Of a stretch of DNA of 64,000 nucleotides, positions 36,186 through 45,800 are shown in pieces; position 1 is the first letter of the stretch, and every line of letters begins with the position of its first letter. The DNA is from Alphaproteobacteria bacterium (GTDB lineage Bacteria; Pseudomonadota; Alphaproteobacteria; Rhizobiales; Devosiaceae). A program made the position numbers and the translations under genes. The DNA is taken from positions 1-64,000 of the forward strand of contig JAHJWO010000044.1 in NCBI GenBank assembly GCA_018828145.1. Reading direction: 5' to 3'. The notes under the pieces were generated by a model. The model was not told the DNA's origin, searched no databases, and worked only from the letters and a program-made list of their open reading frames with translations.

Positions 36186-37223
36186 ATGACAGCAAGGCTA
36201 TTGCAGGCGATGCTGCTGCTGGCCGCGTTGCTGGCGGTGACGCCGGCCCAGGCTCAGATCACCGTGCTCGACCAGGCCCAGGATGGGGCCGGGGCCGACC
36301 CGGCAGCCGAGCCGGATGCCCCACCGCCGCCCTGCGGACTGCAGCCGCTGAGCATTGCGCGCATGAGCTGGCCTTCGGCGGAGCTGCTGGCGGAGATCCA
36401 TGCGCGGATCCTGGCACGGGAATATGGCTGCGAAACACGCGTCACCCCGGGTGACCTTGCCGCCACCGCCTCATCGATGGGATCGACCGGGCAGCCGGCC
36501 GTGGCGCCGGAAATGTGGGTCACACGCATTGCCGAAGTGTGGAATGCCGGGATCGAGGCGCAGATGCTGCGCCCAGCAGCCACCACCTATGCCGAGAGCC
36601 AGTTCGAGGGCTGGTTCATGCCCGGGCAGCTGGCGGTGGCGCATCCCGAACTGACCGGCATTGCCGGGCTGGCGGCGGCCCTGCCGACGCTCAATGAGGG
36701 GGGAAAGGTGCGGTTCATCTCCTGCCCGGTCGACTGGGCCTGCGCGGTGATCAACCGCAACCTGGTCCGGGCGCTGGGCATCGGGGCTGCGGTGGAGCTG
36801 GTCGAGCCGGCCAACCGGTTCGAGATGGATACGCTGATTGCCGAGGCGGTGAGCCGGCGCGAACCGGTGCTGTTCTATTACTGGCAGCCTAACGCGGTGC
36901 TGGCGCAGTTCGATTTCGTGGCGCTGGATATGGGGCCCTATGAGGCGGAGGCGGCCAAGTGCCTGGCACAGCTGGCCTGTCCCGAACCGGTGGCGAGCGC
37001 CTTTGCCAGCGAGACCGTGGTGGTGGCGCTGGCCGAGTGGGTGTTCACCGACATTCCCACCATTGCGGCCTATTTCCAGCGCGCCAGCCTGCCGCTGGCG
37101 GAAATGAACACCCTGCTGGCCCAGCTCAGCGAGCCGGGTGCAACGGTCGAGGGGGTGGCGGAGCGTTTCGTCACTGAGCGGCGCGATCTGTGGGCGGGCT
37201 GGGTCAATGCCGTCCTGCCCTAA
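36186..37223 (+). CDS. Glycine-betaine-type (OpuAC/ProX) ABC substrate-binding protein, first copy
   Basis: A 345-residue exported protein with a signal peptide ending TPAQAQ, followed by an acidic Pro-rich linker. The OpuAC fold is indicated by SIARMSWPSAELLAEIHARI, APEMWVTRIAEVW, FEGWFMPGQL, ISCPVDWAC and LFYYWQPNAVL, with aromatic residues that in ProX relatives cage quaternary amines. Six cysteines (PPCG, GCE, SCP, AC, KCL, ACP) recur in the second copy. The GTG at 36180 is rejected for ATG 36186 after GGAG. It may be a divergent or regulatory partner of the second copy. Confidence 0.82.
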   Translation: MTARLLQAMLLLAALLAVTPAQAQITVLDQAQDGAGADPAAEPDAPPPPCGLQPLSIARMSWPSAELLAEIHARILAREYGCETRVTPGDLAATASSMGSTGQPAVAPEMWVTRIAEVWNAGIEAQMLRPAATTYAESQFEGWFMPGQLAVAHPELTGIAGLAAALPTLNEGGKVRFISCPVDWACAVINRNLVRALGIGAAVELVEPANRFEMDTLIAEAVSRREPVLFYYWQPNAVLAQFDFVALDMGPYEAEAAKCLAQLACPEPVASAFASETVVVALAEWVFTDIPTIAAYFQRASLPLAEMNTLLAQLSEPGATVEGVAERFVTERRDLWAGWVNAVLP

Positions 37224-37360
37224 GCGGCAGAAAAACAGGCATTTTTGCGGCCAAAAGACGGCTGTCAATTATTTTTCACTTCGGGTTTGATTTCGTTGCG
37301 ACCTGCAGAAATTTGGGACAGCAAGTTTTCAGCCATTCAAATCACTAAACAGTTATATCG

Positions 37361-37376
37361 ACTTGATTTATCAAGT
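37361..37376. promoter_or_regulatory. Candidate operator upstream of the second betaine-binding protein
   Basis: Perfect inverted repeat ACTTGA-TTTA-TCAAGT in a 258-base, AT-rich spacer; further TTGAT copies lie nearby at about 37288 and 37381. It is about 45 bases upstream of the candidate -35. Confidence 0.45.
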
Positions 37377-37420
37377 CTTGATTGATGCCGAAAACAGTTA
37401 TTCAGCAAGTATCCGGCGAT

Positions 37421-37450
37421 TTGACATAGATGCATTGTGACCGTTATGGT
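37421..37450 (+). promoter_or_regulatory. Candidate sigma-70 promoter of the betaine transporter genes
   Basis: TTGACA at 37421-37426 and TATGGT at 37445-37450 with an 18-base spacer, 31 bases before ATG 37482. The AT-rich spacer upstream stands out from the GC-rich surroundings. Confidence 0.55.
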
Positions 37451-37481
37451 CCGGCATCCCATAAATCCAGGAGACGAACTG

Positions 37482-38510
37482 ATGATATTGAAATCCGGTG
37501 GCATTGCCGCCGCGATGGCCGTTGCGCTTTTGTCTGCGAACAGCCTTCCCGCAATGGCCCAGGACACCGACGCCGCTGCCTGCGGCACCGACCGCACCAT
37601 CGACATTGCCGAGATGACCTGGCCCTCTGCGGCCGCCTTGGCCCATATTCACGCCACCATTCTCGAAGCCGGCTTTGGCTGCGACGTCGAGATCGTGACC
37701 GGCGATACCGTTCCCACCTCATCGTCCATGCTGACACGCGGCACGCCGGCCGTGGCGCCGGAGCTGTGGACCAGCGCCATCGAAGAGCCCTGGGCCGAAG
37801 GCATCGAGGCCGGTGAGGTTGTCCAGCTCTCCGACGCCATCACCGATGGCACGGTGGAAGGCTGGTTCATCCCCCGCTATGTGCAGGAAGCCCATCCCGA
37901 GCTGACGACGGCGGAAGCCGTCATTGCCCGTCCGGACCTGTTTGCCGATCCCGAGGACGCCGATCAGGGCCGCATCTATTCCTGCCCGCCGGGCTGGGCC
38001 TGCGAATTGTCCACTTCGGCGCTGTTCGAAGCCTATGACATGGAAGAGACCTGGAACCTGTTCTCGCCGGGTTCGGGCGGCGCGCTCGATGCCTCGATCG
38101 CCCGCGCCTTCACGCGCGAAGAGCCGATCCTGTTCTACTACTGGGGGCCGACGGCCATCCTGGGCAAGTATGACGCGGTGCAGCTCGACATGGGTGAGCC
38201 CGACCAGGCCGTCTATGCCTGCAATACCGATCCCGATTGCGACGAGCCGGCCGGCAAGACGGCCTATCCGAGTTCGCCCGCCGTGGTTGGCGCTGCCGCC
38301 TGGCTGCAGGAAGAGGCTCCCGCCGTCGCCGAGTATTTCACCAAGGTCGGCCTGACCAATGCCGAGATCAGTGAACTGCTGGTCTATGGCGACGAGAACC
38401 AGGCCGATGCCGAAGCCACGGCCGAGAACTTCCTTCTGACCAAGGAAGACCTGTGGAGCGGCTGGGTGTCGCCCGAGGTGGCCGAAAAGGTCAAGGCAAG
38501 CCTTAGCTAA
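37482..38510 (+). CDS. Glycine-betaine-type (OpuAC/ProX) ABC substrate-binding protein, second copy
   Basis: A 342-residue exported protein with a signal peptide ending LPAMAQ. EMTWPSAAALAHIHATILEAGFGCDVEIVTGDT, here seen as two halves, APELWTSAIEEPW, EGWFIPRYV, YSCPPGWACEL and ILFYYWGPTAIL match the OpuAC family. The six cysteines align with those of the gene at 36186, allowing three disulfides. GGAGA precedes the ATG at 37482; the in-frame GTG at 37437 is less likely. It is followed by a terminator-like hairpin, then by permease and ATPase genes of the same system. Confidence 0.88.
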   Translation: MILKSGGIAAAMAVALLSANSLPAMAQDTDAAACGTDRTIDIAEMTWPSAAALAHIHATILEAGFGCDVEIVTGDTVPTSSSMLTRGTPAVAPELWTSAIEEPWAEGIEAGEVVQLSDAITDGTVEGWFIPRYVQEAHPELTTAEAVIARPDLFADPEDADQGRIYSCPPGWACELSTSALFEAYDMEETWNLFSPGSGGALDASIARAFTREEPILFYYWGPTAILGKYDAVQLDMGEPDQAVYACNTDPDCDEPAGKTAYPSSPAVVGAAAWLQEEAPAVAEYFTKVGLTNAEISELLVYGDENQADAEATAENFLLTKEDLWSGWVSPEVAEKVKASLS

Positions 38511-38537
38511 CGTGCTGCCTCACAGTGGCAAATCAGG

Positions 38538-38565
38538 ACGGCCGGGTTGCGACCCGGCCGTTTTC
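38538..38565 (+). terminator. Internal terminator or attenuator between binding protein and permease
   Basis: Perfect 10-bp stem ACGGCCGGGT / ACCCGGCCGT with a TGCG loop, followed by TTTCC. It probably lets partial read-through supply less permease than binding protein. Confidence 0.75.
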
Positions 38566-38635
38566 CGCGTGATGCCCGAAGGCGCAGAGGAACGCTTTCC
38601 GGCATCGCGCGCCGAAGCTCCGAGAGAGAAAAAGC

Positions 38636-39505
38636 GTGTTTCCAGAACTGATTGATACCCGCCCGCTGCGCCGCGCCGTCGATGATGGCCTTAACTGGGT
38701 CGTGCGCAACTGGGGCGGCGAATTCGAAGCCGCAGCCTATCCGCTGCTGATGCTGCTCAAGGCCATCGAGGACCTGCTGATCGCCACGCCCTGGTGGCTG
38801 ATCATGGCCGTGCTGGTGACGATCGCCTGGCTGGCGACCCGCAGCTGGAAGCTGCCGGTGATCGTGCTGGCCTCGCTGCTGTTCCTGGGGGTCATGGACC
38901 TGTGGGAAGACGCGATGACCACCATGGCGCTGATGATCGCGGCGACACTGACCGCCATCATCCTCGCCATTCCGGTCGGCGTGTGGATGAGCCGCTCGCT
39001 CAATGTGCGCAAGGCCATCACCCCGCTGCTCGACCTGATGCAGACGCTGCCCAGCTTCGTCTATCTCATTCCCACGGTGATGATCTTCGGCCCCGGCAAG
39101 ATCCCGGCGCTGATTGCCACCATCGTCTATGCCTCCCCGCCCTTGGTGCGGCTGACCGATCTGGGCCTGCGCTCGGTCGATCCGGCGGTGATGGAGGCCA
39201 GCCGCGCCTTTGGCACCAATCCGCACCAGCGCCTGCTGGGCGTGCAGATCCCCCTGGCGCTGCCGACCATCCTGGCCGGGGTCAACCAGACCACGATGAT
39301 GGCGCTGTCCATGGTGGTGATCGCCTCGATGATCGGGGCCGGTGGGCTGGGCTACCAGGTGCTGCAGGGCATCGGGCGGCTCGAAGTCAGCCGCGGGCTC
39401 TTCGCAGGGCTGGGCATTGTTGCCCTGGCGATCATCTTCGATCGCGTGACCCAATCCTTTGGCAAACAATTGCAGGGCCGCATCGGCCTGGCGGAGGCGC
39501 GCTGA
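38636..39505 (+). CDS. proW: Glycine-betaine/proline ABC transporter permease (ProW-like)
   Basis: A 289-residue permease with about six membrane helices. PVGVWMSRSLNVRKAITPLLDLMQTLP and the EAA loop VMEASRAFGTNPHQRLLGVQIPLALP define the ProW/OpuAB type (the second motif spans about residues 185-212). A GTG start after GAGAGAG is used. It follows the internal terminator and leads into the ATPase gene after one base. Confidence 0.9.
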   Translation: MFPELIDTRPLRRAVDDGLNWVVRNWGGEFEAAAYPLLMLLKAIEDLLIATPWWLIMAVLVTIAWLATRSWKLPVIVLASLLFLGVMDLWEDAMTTMALMIAATLTAIILAIPVGVWMSRSLNVRKAITPLLDLMQTLPSFVYLIPTVMIFGPGKIPALIATIVYASPPLVRLTDLGLRSVDPAVMEASRAFGTNPHQRLLGVQIPLALPTILAGVNQTTMMALSMVVIASMIGAGGLGYQVLQGIGRLEVSRGLFAGLGIVALAIIFDRVTQSFGKQLQGRIGLAEAR

Positions 39506-39506
39506 C

Positions 39507-40547
39507 ATGAACGCGATCGATACACGGCAAGACCTCGCCATCGCCATGCGGGGCGTCACCAAGATTTTCGGCGAAGACGCGCCAGGCGCGCTAGCGCTGC
39601 TGCAGTCGGGCAAGTCCAAGGCGGATGTGCAGGCCGAAACCAACCATGTCGTCGGGCTCGACAATGTGTCGCTCGACATCGCCAAGGGACAGATCTTCGT
39701 GGTGATGGGGCTGTCGGGCTCGGGCAAGTCGACGCTGATCCGCCACGTCAACCGGCTCATCGAGCCGACGGCCGGCGAGATCGTGGTCAATGGCACCGAT
39801 GTGCTCAAGATGAGCCTGGATGAGTTGCGCACCTATCGGCGCACCCAGATCGCCATGGTGTTCCAGAAGTTTGGCCTGCTGCCGCATCGCTCGGTGATCG
39901 ACAACGTGGCCTATGGCCTCGAAGTGCGGGGCGTGGGCAAGGACGAGCGGCTGAAGGAGGCCGCCAAGTGGATCGAGATCGTCGGCCTTTCCGGCTATGA
40001 GCAGAGCCAGCCACGCCAGCTTTCGGGCGGCCAGCAGCAGCGCGTGGGCCTGGCTCGGGCGCTGGCCATGGATACCGACATCATCCTGATGGACGAGGCC
40101 TTTTCGGCGCTCGATCCGCTGATCCGCTCGGGCATGCAGGACCAGCTGATCGACTTGCAGAAGTCGCTGGGCAAGACCATCCTGTTCATCACCCACGATT
40201 TCGACGAGGCGCTCAAGATCGGAGACCGCATCGCCGTGCTCAAGGATGGCGCGGTGCAGCAGGAGGGCAAGCCCGAGGATATCGTGCTTCGCCCGGCCAC
40301 GCCGCATATCGAGGAATTCGTGCGCGACGTGAACAAGGCGCGGGCCATTCACGTCCGCTCGATCATGGAGCGGGGCGAGCACGAAATTTGTGCACAGGCC
40401 GTGTCAAAGGATGCGCGCTGCGAGGACGTGCTGCCGCTGTTCGCCGAGAACCAGTGGGTGGGTGTGGTGGACGAGGCCGGCCAACAGATCGGCCGGGTGA
40501 CGGCCAAGCAGGTGATCCGGGCGCTGGCACGCTATACGCCGTCGTAA
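39507..40547 (+). CDS. proV: Glycine-betaine/proline ABC transporter ATPase (ProV-like)
   Basis: A 346-residue ATPase. The ProV-type N-terminus (VTKIFGEDAPGALALLQ) precedes Walker A GLSGSGKST, signature LSGGQQQRVGLARAL, Walker B IILMDEAFSALDP and switch HDFDEAL. A C-terminal tail of about 90 residues resembles a single CBS-like unit (VLPLFAENQWVGVVDE) rather than the tandem CBS pair that senses ionic strength in OpuA-type transporters. GGAGG lies 12 bases before the ATG. The 203 bases after it hold a perfect 16-base palindrome at 40566-40581 and no gene. Confidence 0.92.
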   Translation: MNAIDTRQDLAIAMRGVTKIFGEDAPGALALLQSGKSKADVQAETNHVVGLDNVSLDIAKGQIFVVMGLSGSGKSTLIRHVNRLIEPTAGEIVVNGTDVLKMSLDELRTYRRTQIAMVFQKFGLLPHRSVIDNVAYGLEVRGVGKDERLKEAAKWIEIVGLSGYEQSQPRQLSGGQQQRVGLARALAMDTDIILMDEAFSALDPLIRSGMQDQLIDLQKSLGKTILFITHDFDEALKIGDRIAVLKDGAVQQEGKPEDIVLRPATPHIEEFVRDVNKARAIHVRSIMERGEHEICAQAVSKDARCEDVLPLFAENQWVGVVDEAGQQIGRVTAKQVIRALARYTPS

Positions 40548-40750
40548 GCCCGGGACGCCGTTAGGGTCCGGTTAACCGGACGGGCAGGCGAGAGGGGGAT
40601 ATTCGCAGAGCTGTCACATGGCAGAGCTAGCCTGCGCAGTCCCCTCGAAAAATGCCCTAAGCTTTTGTATAACAAACAACTTTTCGTGCCGTTTACGGCT
40701 CGTTCAGACCTTGCGCCCTAAATGGAACAATCTGAGCGGACCGGCGGACG

Positions 40751-42259
40751 ATGCGACCTGACCCCGACTTTAGCGACATCATTGTAGGCTATCGCAGAAT
40801 TGCCCTGGCCATCGCCATCGGGGTGATGGGCGTGGTGCTGGTCCGGTTCGTGGTGTTTTTCGGCTTTGCCGGGCCAGAGGTCGTCCAGGCGCTGCCCGCC
40901 GGCTCGTTGCTGGTCGGCATGGTCCTGTTGGCCATCCTGGCGTTCGGGCATCGGTGGATGTCCCGGCGGCTGACGGTGCTGGCCAGGGTCTGGAGCGAAG
41001 CGCGCGCCAGCGCCAACAGGGACGCATTGACCGGCGTCTTTACCCGCGCCTATTTCCTCGAAAAGCTGAGCGCCGACGTCTTTCACAATTCCGAGCGTCC
41101 GGTGGGCTACCTGCAGCTCGACATGGACAATCTCAAGCAGCTCAATGACAGCGCGGGGCATGCGGCGGGCGATGCGGCGCTGGTCCATCTCAGCCGCGTC
41201 ATCCAGTCCGTCATTCCCGGCGCCGTGGTGGGCCGGCTCGGTGGGGACGAATTCGGCATCATGATCCCCGGCCACGACAACAAGCCGGCTTTGCGCCGGC
41301 TGGGCGAGGAATTGCTGCGGCAGCTGGAGAAGCCGGTGCCGATCGGCGGCCGGCCGGTGCGGGTCTCGGCCTCCATCGGGGTGGCCCTGTCGCCGCAGGA
41401 TGCCACCGACCCGGCCGATCTGATCTCCATGGCCGACCTGGCGCTCTACAAGGCCAAGAAGGGCGGCCGTCGCGCTGTCGTCGCCTTCGACCCGGACATG
41501 CTGGGCGACGAACGCCAGCGCCGCTTCATCGAGCGCGAATTGCGCGCCGCCCTGATGATGAACGAGCTGGAGCTGCACTATCAGCCGATCTTTGCCGCCG
41601 ACATGACGATCCGCTCCTACGAGGCGCTGGTGCGCTGGCGCCATACGGTGCGCGGCATGATCTCGCCGGCCCAGTTCATCCCGATCGCCGAGGAAAGCGA
41701 CCTGATCGAAAAGCTGGGCGACTGGGTGCTGCGGCGGGTCTGCGCCGACCTGCCGGTGCTGGGCATGCCGGTGGCGGTCAATGTGTCGCCGGCGCAATTG
41801 CGCGATGCCGAGTTTGCCAGCCGCTTCGAGGCGGTGCTGGCCCAGACCGGTACGCGGCCCGACCTGCTCATTGTCGAGATCACCGAGACGGTGCCGCTCG
41901 ATGCCGGCAAGATCGAGCTGGCGACGCTGGCCGCGTTGCGGGCGCGCGGCGTGCGGATCGCGATCGACGACTTCGGCGCGGGCCATGCGAGCCTGCAATA
42001 TCTGCGCGGCTTTGCCTTCGACATCATCAAGATTGACCGCAGCTATGTGGCCAATCTGGGCGCCAACCGGATCGACGCCATGATCATCGCGGCGATCTGC
42101 GACATTGCCCGCTCGCTGCCGGTCGACGTAGTGGCCGAGGGCGTCGAAACCGAGGAGCAGCTGCGTCAGCTCCGGCTGGCGGGCTGCACCGGTTTCCAGG
42201 GTTTCCTGCTGGGCCGGCCCCAACCGCTGCAGAAGCACCGGGCCGCGGCGGCTGCCTGA
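40751..42259 (+). CDS. Membrane GGDEF-EAL c-di-GMP turnover protein
   Basis: A 502-residue protein with two N-terminal membrane helices (about 17-39 and 48-68) and no large periplasmic part. The GGDEF domain keeps G164-F168 (GGDEF) and the metal-binding LDMDNLKQLND. The EAL domain keeps E291-L293, NVSPAQLR, EITET, IDDFGAGHASL and EGVET, the residues of active phosphodiesterases. Both halves therefore look catalytically competent, so net direction cannot be predicted. Signal input is unknown. It is transcribed alone between the betaine transporter and the DUF442 gene. Confidence 0.9.
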   Translation: MRPDPDFSDIIVGYRRIALAIAIGVMGVVLVRFVVFFGFAGPEVVQALPAGSLLVGMVLLAILAFGHRWMSRRLTVLARVWSEARASANRDALTGVFTRAYFLEKLSADVFHNSERPVGYLQLDMDNLKQLNDSAGHAAGDAALVHLSRVIQSVIPGAVVGRLGGDEFGIMIPGHDNKPALRRLGEELLRQLEKPVPIGGRPVRVSASIGVALSPQDATDPADLISMADLALYKAKKGGRRAVVAFDPDMLGDERQRRFIERELRAALMMNELELHYQPIFAADMTIRSYEALVRWRHTVRGMISPAQFIPIAEESDLIEKLGDWVLRRVCADLPVLGMPVAVNVSPAQLRDAEFASRFEAVLAQTGTRPDLLIVEITETVPLDAGKIELATLAALRARGVRIAIDDFGAGHASLQYLRGFAFDIIKIDRSYVANLGANRIDAMIIAAICDIARSLPVDVVAEGVETEEQLRQLRLAGCTGFQGFLLGRPQPLQKHRAAAAA

Positions 42260-42368
42260 GCGGCGATGACAGGTTCATGACAGCTAGTCTTCCGTCGCAG
42301 TTGCGTCGGCAGCGACCCCGCAGATATAAGGGGCCGGGGAAGCCGACTGTGGCAGCGGGAGTAGTGAC

Positions 42369-42785
42369 TTGGATTTGAAGCGGATCAACGATCACGTCAG
42401 TGTAGCCGGTCAGATCAGGCCCGAGGACGTCGCATCGCTCAAAGCCGCCGGTTTTGTTGCCATCGTCAACAACCGTCCTGACGGCGAATCACCGGACCAG
42501 CCGGCCGGCGCCGAAATCGAGGCCGCGGCCAAGGCGGCCGGGCTTGCCTATCATGCCATTCCCCTGGGCCGTGAAGGGGTATCCCCCGACATGGTCGCCA
42601 AGACCAAATCCGTGCTCGAGGGGAGCGCGGGTCCGGTCTTCTGCTTCTGCCGTTCGGGGACGCGCTCGACCACGCTATGGGCGCTGAGCCAGGCCGGAGA
42701 AATGGATGCGGGGGAGATCATCGCGCAGGCGGCGGAAGCCGGCTACGACATGAGCCACCTGGCGGGCCATCTGGGCCGCGACTAG
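42369..42785 (+). CDS. DUF442/TIGR01244-type phosphatase-like protein
   Basis: A 138-residue cytosolic protein related to the phosphatase-like domain of beta-lactamase-hydrolase-like proteins. INDHVSVAGQIRPEDVASL and VAIVNNRPDGE at the N-terminus and CFCRSGTRSTTLWAL near residue 94 are family motifs; the C-R-S-G-T-R loop has C-x4-R, as is usual for this family rather than for classic PTPs. Homologues accompany sulfide or thiosulfate oxidation genes in some bacteria, but no such partner is seen here. It uses a TTG start after GGGAG. Confidence 0.75.
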   Translation: MDLKRINDHVSVAGQIRPEDVASLKAAGFVAIVNNRPDGESPDQPAGAEIEAAAKAAGLAYHAIPLGREGVSPDMVAKTKSVLEGSAGPVFCFCRSGTRSTTLWALSQAGEMDAGEIIAQAAEAGYDMSHLAGHLGRD

Positions 42786-42876
42786 ATTTGAGACTGACGG
42801 TTGGAGGGACGACCGTCCCATCCCGCCGTGACGACCTGAGCCGGACCGCAAGGTCCCAAACCCCTCCTGCTCGGAT

Positions 42877-45800
42877 ATGCAATCAATGCCCATCAAGAAA
42901 ATCCTCGTCGCCAACCGCAGCGAAATCGCCATTCGCGTGTTCCGCGCCGCCAATGAGCTGGGGCTCAAGACGGTCGCCGCCTTTGCCGAAGAGGACAAGC
43001 TGGCGCTGCACCGCTTCAAGGCGGACGAGGCCTATCTGATCGGCAAGGGCAAGGGCCCGGTCGAGGCGTATCTGCAGATCGACGAGTATATCCGCATTGC
43101 CCGCATTTCTGGCGCCGATGCGATCCATCCCGGCTATGGGCTGCTCTCGGAGAGCCCGGAATTCGTCGATGCCTGCGAGGATGCCGGGATTATCTTCATC
43201 GGGCCGCGGGCGCAGACCATGCGCGACCTGGGCAACAAGGTCGCCGCGCGCAACATGGCGATCGCGTCCAATGTGCCGGTGGTGCCGGCCACCGAGGCGC
43301 TGCCGGATGATCCGGAAACCATCAAGAAGCTGGCGGCCGAGATCGGCTATCCGCTGATGCTCAAGGCCAGCTGGGGCGGCGGCGGGCGCGGCATGCGCCG
43401 CATCATGGATGAAAAGTCGCTGCTGAACGAAGTCAGCGAGGGCAAGCGCGAAGCCAAGGCGGCCTTCGGCAAGGACGAGATGTATCTCGAAAAGCTGATC
43501 GAGCGGGCGCGCCATGTCGAGGTGCAGCTGATCGGTGACGACCACGGCAATCTGGTGCATCTGTTCGAGCGCGATTGCTCGGTCCAGCGGCGCAACCAGA
43601 AGGTGGTGGAGCGGGCGCCCGCGCCATATCTGTCGGAAGCGGTGCGCAAGGAACTGACCGACGCTGCCGTGCGGCTGGGCAATGCCGCCAGCTATCGCGG
43701 CGCCGGCACGGTCGAATTCCTGATGGATGCCGATACCGACAAGTTCTACTTCATCGAGGTCAATCCACGCATCCAGGTGGAGCATACTGTCACCGAGGAA
43801 GTGACCGGCATCGACATCGTCAAGGCGCAGATCCACCTGCTGGATGGCGCGGTGATCGGTACGCCGGAATCGGGTGTGCCGCTGCAGGAGGATATCCACC
43901 TCAACGGCAATGCCATCCAGTGCCGGGTGACGACGGAAGATCCCGAACAGAACTTCATTCCCGACTATGGGCGCATCACCGCCTATCGCGGCGCGACCGG
44001 CTTTGGCGTGCGGCTCGATGGGGGCACGGCCTATGCGGGTGCGGTCATCACGCGGTTCTACGATCCGCTGCTGGAAAAGGTCACCTGCTGGGCGCCGAGC
44101 GCCGAGGAGGCGATTGCCCGCATGCATCGCGCGCTGCGCGAGTTCCGCATCCGCGGCGTGGCGACCAACCTGGCGTTCCTAGAAAACATCATCACCCATC
44201 CGGACTTTGTCGAGAACCGCTATACGACGCGCTTCATCGACACGACGCCGGAGCTGTTCAACTTCAAGCCGCGCAAGGACCGCGCGACCAAGCTCCTGAG
44301 CTATATTGCCGACGTGACGGTCAACGGGCATCCCGAAGTGCGCGACCGCCCGCGCCCGCCGGCGGAAGCCGCTGCGCCCGTGGTGCCGGAATTTCCGGCG
44401 CTGAGCGTGATCGAGGGCAGCCGGCAGATCCTGGACCGCGACGGCGCGGCGGGCCTTGCCAAGTGGATGAAGAAGCAGAGCCGGGTGCTGTTCACGGACA
44501 CCACCATGCGCGATGCGCATCAGAGCCTGCTCGCGACCCGCATGCGCAGCTTCGACATTACCCGCATTGCCCAGGCCTATAGCCGGGGCCTGCCGAACCT
44601 GTTCAGCCTCGAATGCTGGGGCGGGGCGACCTTCGACGTCGCCATGCGCTTCCTCAACGAGGATCCGTGGGAGCGGCTGGCCAAGGTGCGCGAGGGCGCG
44701 CCCAATATCCTGACGCAGATGCTGCTGCGCGGCAGCAATGGCGTCGGCTACACCAATTATGCCGACAATGTCGTCAAGTTCTTCGTGCGCGAAGCCGCCA
44801 AGGGCGGGGTCGACGTGTTCCGCGTGTTCGATTGCCTCAACTGGGTCGAGAACATGCGCGTCTCGCTCGATGCGGTGATCGAGGAGGGCAAGGTGGCCGA
44901 GGGCGTCATCTGCTATACGGGCGACCTGTTCGACCCCGACCGCGCCAAGTATGACCTCAAATATTATGTGGGGCTGGCGCAGGAGCTGGAAAAGGCCGGG
45001 GCGCATGTGCTCGGGCTCAAGGACATGGCGGGGCTGCTCAAGCCGGCCGCCGCCAAGAAGCTGATCGCGACGCTGCGCAACGAGACCGATCTGCCGATAC
45101 ACTTGCATACCCACGATACGTCTGGCGCGGCCTCGGCCACGGTGCTGGCGGCGGTGGATGCGGGCGTTGATGCGGTGGATGCGGCCATGGATGCGCTGAG
45201 CGGCACGACGAGCCAGCCGACGCTGGGCTCGCTGGTCGCAGCCATTGCCGGCGGCGACCGCGACCCTGGGCTCGATGCCAAGGCGATCAGGCAGATCTCG
45301 TTCTACTGGGAAGCCGTGCGCACGCAGTATCGCGCCTTCGAGAGCGATCTCAAGGGCGGGGCCTCGGAAGTCTACCTGCATGAAATGCCGGGCGGCCAGT
45401 TCACCAATCTCAAGGAGCAGGCGCGCTCGCTGGGGCTGGAGACGCGCTGGCACGAGGTCGCCCAGACCTATGCCGACGTCAACCAGATGTTCGGCGATAT
45501 CGTCAAGGTGACGCCGAGCTCCAAGGTGGTCGGCGACATGGCGCTGGCCATGGTTTCGGCCGGGCTGACCCGCGCCGATGTGGAAGACCCCAAGCGCGAC
45601 ATCGCCTTCCCCGATTCAGTGGTGGGCTTTTTTGCCGGCGACCTGGGCCAGCCGCCGGGCGGCTTCCCCGAGGCGCTGCAGAAGAAGGTGCTCAAGGGCA
45701 AACAGCCGCTGACCGAGCGGCCGGGCTCCTATCTCAAGCCGGTCGATCTCGAAGCCGAGCGCAAGAAGATTGCCGAGGAGGTCGGGCATCCGATCGACGA

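Noticed and set aside
40566..40581. GTCCGGTTAACCGGAC palindrome after proV as a promoter of the che type
   Set aside because: It contains TTAACC but no TAnnnT hexamer lies 15-16 bases downstream; it remains an unexplained palindrome.
42786..42876. Possible leader regulatory RNA before pyc
   Set aside because: The 90 bases hold only a short GGAC/GTCC stem and no recognisable riboswitch core.
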